64,000 nucleotides of DNA from Ignavibacteriales bacterium (lineage in GTDB: Bacteria > Bacteroidota > Ignavibacteria > UBA10030). Within the stretch, counting starts at the first letter, position 1, and every line of letters starts with the position of its first letter. The translations under genes were made by a program, and so were the position numbers. Below the pieces are notes generated by a model that saw only the letters and a list, made by a program, of their open reading frames with translations, made no database searches and was not told the origin of the DNA. The stretch covers positions 1 to 64,000 of the forward strand of contig JAPLFQ010000034.1 of the NCBI GenBank assembly GCA_026390595.1. Direction: 5' to 3'. Of the stretch, positions 42,786 through 52,100 are shown piece by piece.

Positions 42786-44580
42786 TCAACCATTCAATCT
42801 GCCGGTCGACGAAGGGCACGGCGAACATTCTTCCACCGAAGCCGAGGATTCTGAATGTCATCATAGGAATGGGGCTTGCCTTGATACGGCTGAGTCGATC
42901 CTGATAGATTGAATACCCCCTCGACTGGCCCGCCTGTGCCAGGAAGAGGTTCACGAGCCGTTTCTCTTTTTGACGCAGAAGTTCGTTCTTCGCCCGATCC
43001 ATACGCTCTGTGAATCCAGTGTCCACCGGCTCCTTCTGTGGATCTTTCGACAGGAGTTCGAAATACAGATATCCCGATCCTTCTTTCACAGGACCGTACC
43101 GCTGCCCGACAATCATTTGCCAGGCAATCTCACCCACAGGATATCGATCCGAGACGGGAAATGGATCGGAGATCCCCTTTCGTTCGCGCAGATACGCGTC
43201 ACTGCACCAACGAATGATGACCTCTTCCATGGACTTTCCGGTTTGGATCTCGTCCAATGCCTGATGCATTTCATCAAGCGAGGCGGTTATCAGCTCGCGC
43301 AGTTGCACTCTGGGAATCACGACTGAAGAATCCTTCGATCGAAGGAATGACAGCACCTCGGCCTCGGAGACTTTCACCTGCTTCTTCAGATAGAACCGCA
43401 TCGATTGTTCCAGAACGTTGTCGTGCCACGTATCGAGTTGCTGCCTCACGGCAGGATAGGTATCGAGTCCGCGGGCAAGCGCTTCCTGTGCCAGCAACTC
43501 CTGCTGTACCCACACACGCAACAGCCCGTTCACCTGCTGGGGAATCGCTTTCACAGTCACGCTGTCCAGAGAGAATCCCCTCGTGTGGAGCCTCTCGAGT
43601 ATTTCCTCCACCGTCCAGGCAGCATTTCCTGCCACGGCGAGCGTGTCGTGAAGAACGAGTCTGCAAATGCTGCGGGCCTGCGAAAGCATGTTGTCATTCA
43701 GCGCAACTCTTCCCACGACGCGAACCTTAGCGTAGACCTGTTTCAGCGTACCCACGAGTTCTCTGAGCGGCCCGGGCTTTGAGTATCCGGTCCTGTTCCT
43801 GAGCATCGCCGCAACGAATTCATTCAGCCGCGACTCTTCCTTTCGCAGCCGGACCTTCCCTTCCACCCTTTCACGCAACACTGTGCTTTGAAGCGAGGTA
43901 TAGAACGCGTTTGACTGTATGCGTTCCACCTTCAGGATGTAGAATCCCCCGCCAGATTGAATAACCGGGGAGACTTCCCCTTTCCTGAGTGCATACGCAG
44001 CTTGTTCGATCGCGGGCGTGGCGTCACTCCAGATAATTGTCGCCGTGTCCCGGACCGAGTGCAACGATATGTCAATCTCAATAGAACCAAACTCTTTCGC
44101 AGTTCTTATCTGTTTCCGAATGAACTCTGCATCGTCTTTCCGCTCGCAGAAGATGAACGAAACCAGGACTTCCTTCAGTGCCTGATCGATGGCCTCTGCC
44201 ACGTCCTTCGGTGTCACATGCACTTTTCCGCTGACTTCAAGCCGGTACAACTGATCGCGTGCCAGCATTTTGCGAATCTCTTCGAAGGAAAGGCGAACTA
44301 TCGAATCCTGATCGATCCTTCGTTCCCGCGCCTCCTGTGCCAGAAGTTTTTCGGCGATGAGCGAGTAGAGCAGCTCGAGTTTCGCTTCTTCCATCCGCTC
44401 CGTCCGATGCCGCTGAAGTCCCGGAAGCATTTCGAAGCGTTCCAGGAACTCCGTTTCGGTGATATACGTATCCCCTGCCTTCGCTATTATACCGGCGGGA
44501 GGCTGGGATTGCTGGCCCAAAGACTCCATAATGAAGGAGGCCAACAAACCAATCAGCAGGATCTGTAGTCGAATAGTCAT
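42751..44580 (-). CDS. periplasmic parvulin-type peptidyl-prolyl isomerase (SurA/PrsA-like)
   Basis: 609 residues from ATG 44580, which starts a signal peptide (MTIRLQILLIGLLASFIMES, cut near LGQQ); a longer frame to 44631 is less likely. A SurA_N-like helical region (ETEFLERFEMLPGLQRHRTE, AEKLLAQEARERRID) is followed by a parvulin domain (LVSFIFCERKDDAEFIRKQI, KGEVSPVIQSGGGFYILKVE) and a second, more degenerate helical plus parvulin-like half (LRELITASLDEMHQALDEI, PVGEIAWQMIVGQRYGPVKE). It probably chaperones outer-membrane or secreted proteins, which suits a neighbourhood rich in beta-barrels. It may head the minus-strand unit with the SGNH gene. Confidence 0.82.
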   Translation of the reverse strand: MTIRLQILLIGLLASFIMESLGQQSQPPAGIIAKAGDTYITETEFLERFEMLPGLQRHRTERMEEAKLELLYSLIAEKLLAQEARERRIDQDSIVRLSFEEIRKMLARDQLYRLEVSGKVHVTPKDVAEAIDQALKEVLVSFIFCERKDDAEFIRKQIRTAKEFGSIEIDISLHSVRDTATIIWSDATPAIEQAAYALRKGEVSPVIQSGGGFYILKVERIQSNAFYTSLQSTVLRERVEGKVRLRKEESRLNEFVAAMLRNRTGYSKPGPLRELVGTLKQVYAKVRVVGRVALNDNMLSQARSICRLVLHDTLAVAGNAAWTVEEILERLHTRGFSLDSVTVKAIPQQVNGLLRVWVQQELLAQEALARGLDTYPAVRQQLDTWHDNVLEQSMRFYLKKQVKVSEAEVLSFLRSKDSSVVIPRVQLRELITASLDEMHQALDEIQTGKSMEEVIIRWCSDAYLRERKGISDPFPVSDRYPVGEIAWQMIVGQRYGPVKEGSGYLYFELLSKDPQKEPVDTGFTERMDRAKNELLRQKEKRLVNLFLAQAGQSRGYSIYQDRLSRIKASPIPMMTFRILGFGGRMFAVPFVDRQIEWLNVEPPQGQIAF

Positions 44581-44683
44581 CGCGCGAGTGGTTATTTGCA
44601 GTAGTGATCCAACCGTCCACCTGAGAATCAAATGATTTGATCAGGTGGTCGTGGCGCAACCTGCTTGATCTCGGAAGCACTAG

Positions 44684-44800
44684 AGGCTGTCCCAAAAGTA
44701 CTCTCAACGCTTTGCAGTACGTCAAGATGTTCTCATGCACGGCGATTTCAGAGTCCTCCACGTGGTCGAAATGGCATTTCGACCTACATTTGACAGCCCC
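44684..44800. mobile_element. MITE-like element, copy 2
   Basis: About 117 bases. The left end AGGCTGTCCCAAAAGTACT and right end CATTTGACAGCCCC match copy 1 with a few changes, and the internal GTCGAAATGGCATTTCGAC palindrome followed by CTACATTTG is shared. Overall similarity by eye is about three quarters, so the copies are old and the ends are decaying. Confidence 0.65.
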
Positions 44801-44850
44801 CAAAGGAACTTCCGAAACCAATACACCCGCAGCGACGCTTCCAATCGCAT

Positions 44851-44885
44851 AAACAAAGCAAGGCGGGAGAAAACTCCCGCCTTGC
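44851..44885 (-). terminator. strong intrinsic terminator
   Basis: Minus strand: a perfect 12-bp stem (GCAAGGCGGGAG / CTCCCGCCTTGC) with a four-base loop, followed by TTTGTTT. It lies 33 bases behind the stop of the large T9SS substrate gene. Confidence 0.85.
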
Positions 44886-44918
44886 CCGAATCTCACTACG
44901 ACATCCACATCAGCGAGG

Positions 44919-47900
44919 TTACTTAAGAAGAACCATCTTCTTCGTCTCGGCGTACTTGCCTGCGGTCACCTGATACAGATAGACACCGCTGACCAGCTTC
45001 GACGCGTCGAACCGCACTGAGTGCTTTCCTGCATCCATCTTCTCGTTCAGAAGCGTCATCACTTCCTGGCCTAGCACGTTGAAGATCTTCAACGTGACGA
45101 CATCTTTGGCCGGGATCGTGAACTGAATCGTCGTCGACGGGTTGAACGGGTTCGGATAGTTCTGGCTGAGTTCGTACATCATCGGAACTGACCAGTTATC
45201 CTCAACCGCTGTTGGATTCTTTGCCTTGTGGTTGATAAAGTCCCACGTGTTGTAGAACTTCGGATTGATGCTGCCCCAATCGCTGGCCAGAACGTAGGTG
45301 GTCTGGGAATCATCGATGTTCTCGATGTGGTTGTTCCCAAAGCCGCCCTTTCCACCTTCGTTGTCGCTGCCGCCGATACCGAACTTGAACTCCTGACCGA
45401 GCTGGTCAGCTATTGTGTACTTGTACTGTACCGAGTAAATGGTATCGTTGGCAACTGCATCACCGTGTGTTCCGTCATCATACATCTTGTGGACCGTGTC
45501 CGGGGCTGCAATCATTGCCGGACCCCAGCTTGCCCATCCGCCGACTGCCGGACCGTTGATGCCAACACCCAGCGTCTTGATGTTGGAGCTCTTCGTGACG
45601 TTGTTGGTCCCCTGGATGTCAACCAGTGTATCACCTCTGGCAACCTGGAGGTACGCAGGTCGGAGGTTAAGCGTGTACGTTACCGTCACGGCCTTCGACA
45701 TCTTCGTCGAATTCCGGAACCGAGGCATCCGTCTCATATCTGTCGCGCTGCTTGTTGTATCGAAGACAGTGAGAGACTTGGTCGTGACGCTCAGCTTGCG
45801 GCGTTCTGCCTGCGAGACATCTGTTCCAGTGTCAGTGAAATCAAAGAAGATTTCGCGTACATCGTTGCCGCTCTTTACCAGATAGTACTGGTAGTTGAGC
45901 GCTTTACCGACAGCGGTAATCACCGTATCGGTCGCTGTAAAGATTGTTCCTGTGATGCCAGAGCGAGTCATCGCCTTCGTCCGCACTTCCTTCGCCGTCG
46001 AGCCATAGCCGCTTCGCACCTGCAGCGTGTCACTGAAGGTGAATCCGCGTTGCGCAATCGCTTGCGACAGGTTCGCACGGAAGGTCACGATGACCGTATC
46101 GGCGCCTTTGAAGCCCGCGTACGGATTATTGGCCCACCACTTCCAATAGAGCGATGTGTCAGAGGGACTGGTGTTGGCAAGAATCTGGCGATTTCCGCCA
46201 CCGGTGACGTCTGTCGCCGGACGGATGTTGTCTTCCCACGCAACGATACCAGCTGTCAGGCTTGGAGCATCCATGATTACAAATTTGTACTCAATGGCAC
46301 TTGCGAATTGCGATTTCGGGACGCGCGTAAAGCCGGACCAGAAATTCGTGCCATCATATTGCTGACTTGAGCCGTTTCCGTGCAGAGTTTCCTGCTTGAG
46401 CACGATGCTCTTCCCCCAACCATCGTATGGAGGTGCAAAGGCGCCGCGCACTCCCATGAACTGCGTGGTTTTTGAAAATGACTCGTTGCTCTGCATGTTG
46501 ATACGGAAGTAGATCTCGATGGAGTCTTTCTGATTCACAAACGGCGTAAAATACTGATCCTGGTTTTTCGATGTCCCGTTCACAAACTGAACCGGGAGTG
46601 TGGTGTCCTTTTTCCCGACGATCATGATTCTATTCCCAGAGGGATCGGTCGAGTTGTTTTCCCAACCCTGATCATTCGAAGCCACAGGCAAGGGTTTGTT
46701 CGCATTCGTAAAGAACTTGTACTGGATCGTATCACCAACTCTCAGTTTGTAAGTTCCCTTCCAGTAGTCGCCGGCAACGTTTGACAGAATTGCCTGGGAT
46801 CCGGCGCCCCATGGTCCAAAGAGGGGAGCTGCGCCGCGAATCTGGACGAACGAATTCGACTTCAGAGTGTCTGGCACAGTCGACGTGTTTGCCCAGAACG
46901 TGACGCTTACGCTATCAGAGCTCGCTGCAAGATCGCCGCCGGTCCATTTCACGATTTTGCCAACATTGTCCGAAGCCCATCCTGTTGACGAGTTGGCGAA
47001 TTGAACCGTATACAATCGTGCAATTCCGGTCGGTAATGTCTGAGGCAACCAGGTCTTGCCGGCGTCTTTTGAAAGGCCGGAGAAGCCGGTTGACGTCGGG
47101 CCACCTACAATGACGATGGAATTGGTACCGGGAATCCAATCAATTGCGCGGAGCCCATATACGCCGCCAAAGACCAGCATCGAATCGGCCGTGGCCCATC
47201 CGTTCGCCGTTTTGGCGATGCTCCCGCTATTGATATTGCACGTGATTCCCGTGGTCGCATCCTTCATGCTGAAGCCATAGCTGTTGTCGATCGCGATCCT
47301 CGGCGACGCTGTCCATGTCAGACCTTTGTCGGTCGACTTGAACACACGCGGCTGGATCGAACTCGTGTTGCCATACGTAATAAAATAGAAGGCTGATCCC
47401 ACGACATCCACGCCATTCGTTATGCCAACTTCGTCAGCCACGCTGTCCACTGCGGGATTGCCGGCACCCGGAACTAACGTCCAGTTTGTGCCTCCGTTTG
47501 AAGTCGTGTAGATTGTCATCTTGCTCTTCGTGGCAACTGCCGGATCGCCGACTGCGACCCCGTTGTTGGCGTCCAGGAAACGCACGCCATCTGCCCAGGA
47601 ATCAGCAATCAGAAGCTGCTGCGTCCAGGTGGAGCCTCCGTTTGTCGTCTTCCATAATCTGGTATCACCCGTATTGCCGGCACTGGAAATCGTTCCGATG
47701 ACCCATGCAGTCGAGGAATCGATTGCTTCGATGCCGTACAGGTTGAATGTTGCATCTGTGATGGTCTTTAACTGCCACGTTGTCCCGCCATCCACAGTGC
47801 GGACAACCGTGCCCGCGTTCCCGCACGCCCAGACGACCTGAGCGCTCACAGGCCTCAATGACCTGATCCGCTGAGTGGTGTTCGAAGTCTGAAGCGTCCA

Positions 47901-47969
47901 GGGTGACTGTGCAACCGCCATGGACACGAGCAGACCCGTAACAAACAATGCTCGTAAGACTGTTTTCAT
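44919..47969 (-). CDS. T9SS-secreted protein: YCF48-like propeller plus CBM20-like domains
   Basis: 1016 residues from ATG 47969, with AAGGAG about seven bases upstream and a signal peptide (MKTVLRALFVTGLLVSMAVA). Residues about 20-360 are YCF48/BNR-type propeller repeats (VVRTVDGGTTWQLK, LWKTTNGGSTWTQQ, VFKSTDKGLTWTAS). Then come three or four modules that read like CBM20 starch-binding domains: VQIRGAAPLFGPWGAG with TIQYKFFTN and WENNSTDPSGNR, then FMGVRGAFAPPYDGWG with IEYKFVIMD, then VTFRANLSQAIA. A C-terminal domain precedes the T9SS tail LSQNYPNPFNPSTTIQFTIP. The likely role is surface binding of alpha-glucan; there is no catalytic motif I recognise. Followed by a strong terminator. Confidence 0.75.
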   Translation of the reverse strand: MKTVLRALFVTGLLVSMAVAQSPWTLQTSNTTQRIRSLRPVSAQVVWACGNAGTVVRTVDGGTTWQLKTITDATFNLYGIEAIDSSTAWVIGTISSAGNTGDTRLWKTTNGGSTWTQQLLIADSWADGVRFLDANNGVAVGDPAVATKSKMTIYTTSNGGTNWTLVPGAGNPAVDSVADEVGITNGVDVVGSAFYFITYGNTSSIQPRVFKSTDKGLTWTASPRIAIDNSYGFSMKDATTGITCNINSGSIAKTANGWATADSMLVFGGVYGLRAIDWIPGTNSIVIVGGPTSTGFSGLSKDAGKTWLPQTLPTGIARLYTVQFANSSTGWASDNVGKIVKWTGGDLAASSDSVSVTFWANTSTVPDTLKSNSFVQIRGAAPLFGPWGAGSQAILSNVAGDYWKGTYKLRVGDTIQYKFFTNANKPLPVASNDQGWENNSTDPSGNRIMIVGKKDTTLPVQFVNGTSKNQDQYFTPFVNQKDSIEIYFRINMQSNESFSKTTQFMGVRGAFAPPYDGWGKSIVLKQETLHGNGSSQQYDGTNFWSGFTRVPKSQFASAIEYKFVIMDAPSLTAGIVAWEDNIRPATDVTGGGNRQILANTSPSDTSLYWKWWANNPYAGFKGADTVIVTFRANLSQAIAQRGFTFSDTLQVRSGYGSTAKEVRTKAMTRSGITGTIFTATDTVITAVGKALNYQYYLVKSGNDVREIFFDFTDTGTDVSQAERRKLSVTTKSLTVFDTTSSATDMRRMPRFRNSTKMSKAVTVTYTLNLRPAYLQVARGDTLVDIQGTNNVTKSSNIKTLGVGINGPAVGGWASWGPAMIAAPDTVHKMYDDGTHGDAVANDTIYSVQYKYTIADQLGQEFKFGIGGSDNEGGKGGFGNNHIENIDDSQTTYVLASDWGSINPKFYNTWDFINHKAKNPTAVEDNWSVPMMYELSQNYPNPFNPSTTIQFTIPAKDVVTLKIFNVLGQEVMTLLNEKMDAGKHSVRFDASKLVSGVYLYQVTAGKYAETKKMVLLK

Positions 47970-48110
47970 AAACAGCTCCTTAATTAAAGTGTGAAGTGAT
48001 CCAACATCCACTGCCTCTCAAAAAACGAAAAGGGTAATCCGAAGATTCTGCCGTGGACCTCCTCCCGTATGTTGGTTCTTGATTAATGGACTGTGTGCAA
48101 TATCAATGAA

Positions 48111-49151
48111 TCAGAAGCTTACTGCGATGGCAATCGTGTTCAGATTGCCGAAAAGGCCAAACTTGTTGTATGCGTAATTCACTTCAAGCGTCGCAATGCC
48201 CTCGAACTGATAGCGCACGCCGGCACCCAGTGTCAAGCCATCCTCTGCGTCCTTCTTGAAGAGCGACCGGTATCCGCCCCGGACGAAGAGCATCTTGTTC
48301 CAGCCCAGCTCCCCTCCAACGTTGACATACTCCACATTGTCGTTCGGGCGAACTGCATCCGCGGCCAGCGTCAGCTTCATGACATCGTTCTTGACTACAT
48401 CCATCGCCGCTCCGACGCGGAAGAACAGAGGGATCGGCCACGGATCGGTCTTGAGTTTCCCGACGAGGTTCTTGTTCGATCCTGAATTCGCCGGATCGAT
48501 ATCGACCCGCTGGAGAAGATCCCGGCCATCGAGCGTCATGTCGCCGCCAAAATTCGAGAACGACATGCCGAGACGCATGTCGTGAAATCCGGTCGTGAAG
48601 AGGAGCCCCAGGTCAAATGCGATCGTGCTCGCCGTCTCGTTGTACAACGTCTGACTGATATACTTCACGGATCCGCCCATCGAGAACTTGTCCGTCAGGC
48701 GGCGCGAATACGACAGCGCAATGGAAACATCCTGTGCAGTCCACCGCTCGCCCGTACCATCCGGCAACGCGACAGTCGTCACGTCATCCTCGCCATAATC
48801 GAGGTTCGTGAGACTCACACCCACAGCGTTCGTACCGTCGAGATTCAGCATCAGACCGAACCACCGGAATTTCGTGCCGGCCAGCCAGTTGGTGTTGCTG
48901 AACATGAATTCGGAGTTGCCGCTGGCGGCAAACGCTCCCGGGTTCCAGTAGACAGAACTGACGTCTTCCGATGAAGCGACGAACGCGTCCCCCATCGCTG
49001 TAGCTCTGGCACCCACGGAGATACCAAGGAACTGTGCGGCGGTGGTTCCCACTTTTGACTGGGCGTGCAGGCTCAAGGTAAAAAAGAGTGCACTCACAAC
49101 CAACACCAGAGTGTTTACAAAAGACAATTTCTTCATACTTGTTCTGCTCAT
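48111..49151 (-). CDS. porV: PorV/PorQ-type outer-membrane beta-barrel protein
   Basis: 346 residues. Signal peptide up to LSLHAQ; the mature start KVGTTAAQFLGISVGARATAMGDAF then VYWNPGAFA is the PorV/UPF0164 signature, related to FadL-type barrels, ending in a beta-signal (NTIAIAVSF). PorV shuttles T9SS substrates from the translocon to the attachment machinery at the cell surface (established in Porphyromonas and Flavobacterium). The ATG at 49151 overlaps the upstream stop by four bases; MKKL at 49136 is an alternative start. Several PorV paralogues are common in Ignavibacteria-type genomes, so this may be a dedicated copy for its neighbours rather than the housekeeping one. Confidence 0.82.
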   Translation of the reverse strand: MSRTSMKKLSFVNTLVLVVSALFFTLSLHAQSKVGTTAAQFLGISVGARATAMGDAFVASSEDVSSVYWNPGAFAASGNSEFMFSNTNWLAGTKFRWFGLMLNLDGTNAVGVSLTNLDYGEDDVTTVALPDGTGERWTAQDVSIALSYSRRLTDKFSMGGSVKYISQTLYNETASTIAFDLGLLFTTGFHDMRLGMSFSNFGGDMTLDGRDLLQRVDIDPANSGSNKNLVGKLKTDPWPIPLFFRVGAAMDVVKNDVMKLTLAADAVRPNDNVEYVNVGGELGWNKMLFVRGGYRSLFKKDAEDGLTLGAGVRYQFEGIATLEVNYAYNKFGLFGNLNTIAIAVSF

Positions 49152-52100
49152 TTTATTATAGCAATTTTTCCGGTTTTCCGGCCAGCCGGTGATTCGACAA
49201 CGTAGAAATACACACCGTAGGCCACATCGAGGTTTTCTTTCGACTTCAGATTCCAGGGGACGCTTCCGTTCTCGATGTTCCCTTCATGATACAGCGTCAT
49301 GACATGCTCTCCGCGAGAGGTGAAAATCGAGATTTTGGCATCGACCGGGACGTGAATGAAGTCGATTCTGCGTTGGCCACGCCCGCTGGTGATTCCGGGG
49401 GGCAACGGCGGTTCCAGTGACGAGCCTGTAACATAGGGGTTCGGGACAGCTCTTACGTCCGAGAGTTCCACTTCAGCCGTTTTCTCTTCGACACGGGGTT
49501 TCACCGTCGTGAACTCGTACACATCCCCCTTCCTGAAGGGCTTCGTCACTTTCAGCACAAGCTTATCGCCCGTGGTAAGGTTATAGACCGTGTCCGGCTT
49601 GTCACTCGGCTTCGCAACGAAGAACAGGTCCCACGTGAATCCCAGCTTTCCAGTCGGCTGTTTCTCGAGAAGGAAGATTTCGTCCGTCGGAGAGAGTTTG
49701 CCGTTGAGGTCGTTGTCACCGAAGATGAACTTCACATACGTGCTGTCTGTGAGGTTGTAGATCCTGAAGTTTGTTCGAATCGCGTCCGTTCCGAAGACAG
49801 GATCGGCATACGACGTGTCCACTATCGTGTTCGAGAAACGGATTTCGTAGTCGGACGGTTTTCGATACCCCGCGTAGATAGTATTGTTGAAATTCGTGTA
49901 GAACGGGAAGAAGTTATAGATGTAAGCGTTCTTTCCGACCCAACCCGACGAACTATCGACGAGCACGGTCGTCCAGTCGTTCTTGAAGCCCAGCATCACG
50001 CCGTCGAAGATGTCGGCATCCTTCGTCTCACTGGCAAATGGACTTCCGAAAATGTATTGGCTCCTATACACAGGGTAGTACTCGAAGGTGATATTGTAGG
50101 TGCCGGCGGGCAGACTGCCGGCGCTGTTACCCCGAATAGTACCACGGGAGGCATCGAGGCGATACGCAGACGCTGCGACCGTCCCTCCCTGTGCGTTCCG
50201 AACGACAACGCTGGAAGCAATCAGATTCTTCCTGCTGAGAGTAACGACGGACGTGTCCTGCCCTATGAACATCTCGGAAACTGACTGCAAGTCACGCACG
50301 GAATACTGCGAAGTCACCCTTGTCCACTCGGTGGAATCCGCCATATCGAATTTCCCGTTTCCGTTGTTGTCGAGCGAATCTGTCAGGTTGTCAAAGAACT
50401 CAACCCTGTAGGAGTGCGCCGAGACTTTCGTTGCATCGACGACCCGGTACGAAAGCGTTCCGCTTCCATACTTCGTTTTGGGTGTGAGCTGAATACCGTC
50501 CGGGGCATCGACATACCCTGCAACTTTCGATCCCGGTGTCGCGACGACGGTGTTGATGTCGTGCAGCACTTCCCCCGTGGGAAGGATCGAGAAAAACTTC
50601 GTATTCTCCGACGGGAAGATACCGACGGATTCGTCTCCTTTATCATAGGCAACGATTGCGTAGTAGTACTTGCGGCCGTTTTGTAGATCGCGATCGACAA
50701 ACGAATGAACCAGCCCGTTGTCCGATCCCAGAAAATATGAATATCCCGAGGACGCCTGATACAATTCTGCATTCGCCCGGAAATAACCCGTGACACCGTC
50801 CTTGATGTCGAATTGAACGAGCGGCTTGTATCCTTGCGGAGATCCTGTGGCATCGGTGATGGTGAAGATATCGCTGAAGTCAGGATCCGTCGAACGATAA
50901 ATCTTGTATCCCTCGAAATCCTTGATGCGAAGGACCGGATCCACCGAGGCTTCCGCCTTCCTGTCCCAATACAACGTTACTTCTTTATCGCCCGGGACTG
51001 CGACCAGCGTAGGTTTGTCCGGCGGCTGCGGGAACTGGTAATTTGCATCGTAGATCTTCTGCACGGTCTGCTTGTTCTTCAGCAGATCCGCAATATCGTC
51101 ATCCCTGCTCCCTCCCTTTCCACCGCCGTAGACGAGTGCGAGTGAGAAGCGTTCGGTCTTTCCGGCAAGCAATGGAAAATACCCCGAACCATAGATAAAG
51201 TCTCCGTCTTCGCCGCGTTCCGGCTTGTTGTTGACAATTGATGCCGGCACATCGAAGTAACCCGGAGAGAGATTCGACCAGAGCGACTCGTCGTCACCCA
51301 TCCTGACGGCGTTCGATGGTGTGAAATAATAGAAACTCGTTAACCCGATCTGGTCGGATTCATTCACATCTGTTTTGTCGATGTGAGTCTCACCCGGCAG
51401 GCCAGTGTCTTTTCCAAACTCGTCATACCCCGAGGTCGGCTTCCCATCCGCCTCGCCAAAGTCCCCGGTATTCGCTATCCCGTCACGCCCAAGGTCATCG
51501 AATTCCGGCAGCCAGTTACGATTGTTGTCAACACGATCATCACGCCGTTCATCGAGCATGCTGAATGGACTTGTGCCGAGATTGTTGACGTAGTCGATAC
51601 GGCGAACTGGACGAAGAACATCAATCAGCGTTGTTGGCGGAATCGTCCGGGTCCGCTTGATCTGACGATAGTGCAGATAGTAATTCTCGTCAATGATGCC
51701 ATTGAAATTGTTGTCGACAACGTCATAGGCGTTGGGATTCACAGATTCATTTCCCTGCACGTCCCTGAGGATGTTCCCCTCGGCAACTTTCGTCTTTCCC
51801 GGTCGAAGCAGAAATGTCAATCCACGTGTGTAAATTGTTACAGTGTCGACGTTCGGTACAGTGTAGAGGAACCGGCTGAAATCGTTCCTGATCAATACTA
51901 TCCTCATTCCAGGAACAATCAACGTTGAATCAAAGCTTGTTTGCGAGAAGTACGGGGCACCCAGGGCAAATGCCGAGGAATCAGCATCCCCGTCATTGTC
52001 GATGCCGTCGAACGGATTGCCCGGACTCTCGAGAAATGCGTACCCCACCATGCCAACCGGACCCACCCAGAGAGGATTGCGGGAGTTATCACGCGGGTAG

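Larger units (their letters stand above)
44581..44918. other. intergenic region with MITE-like copy 2 and a terminator
   Basis: 338 bases between the parvulin gene and the large T9SS substrate. It holds the second MITE-like copy (44684-44800) and the terminator of the T9SS gene (44851-44885). No gene is visible. Confidence 0.7.
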
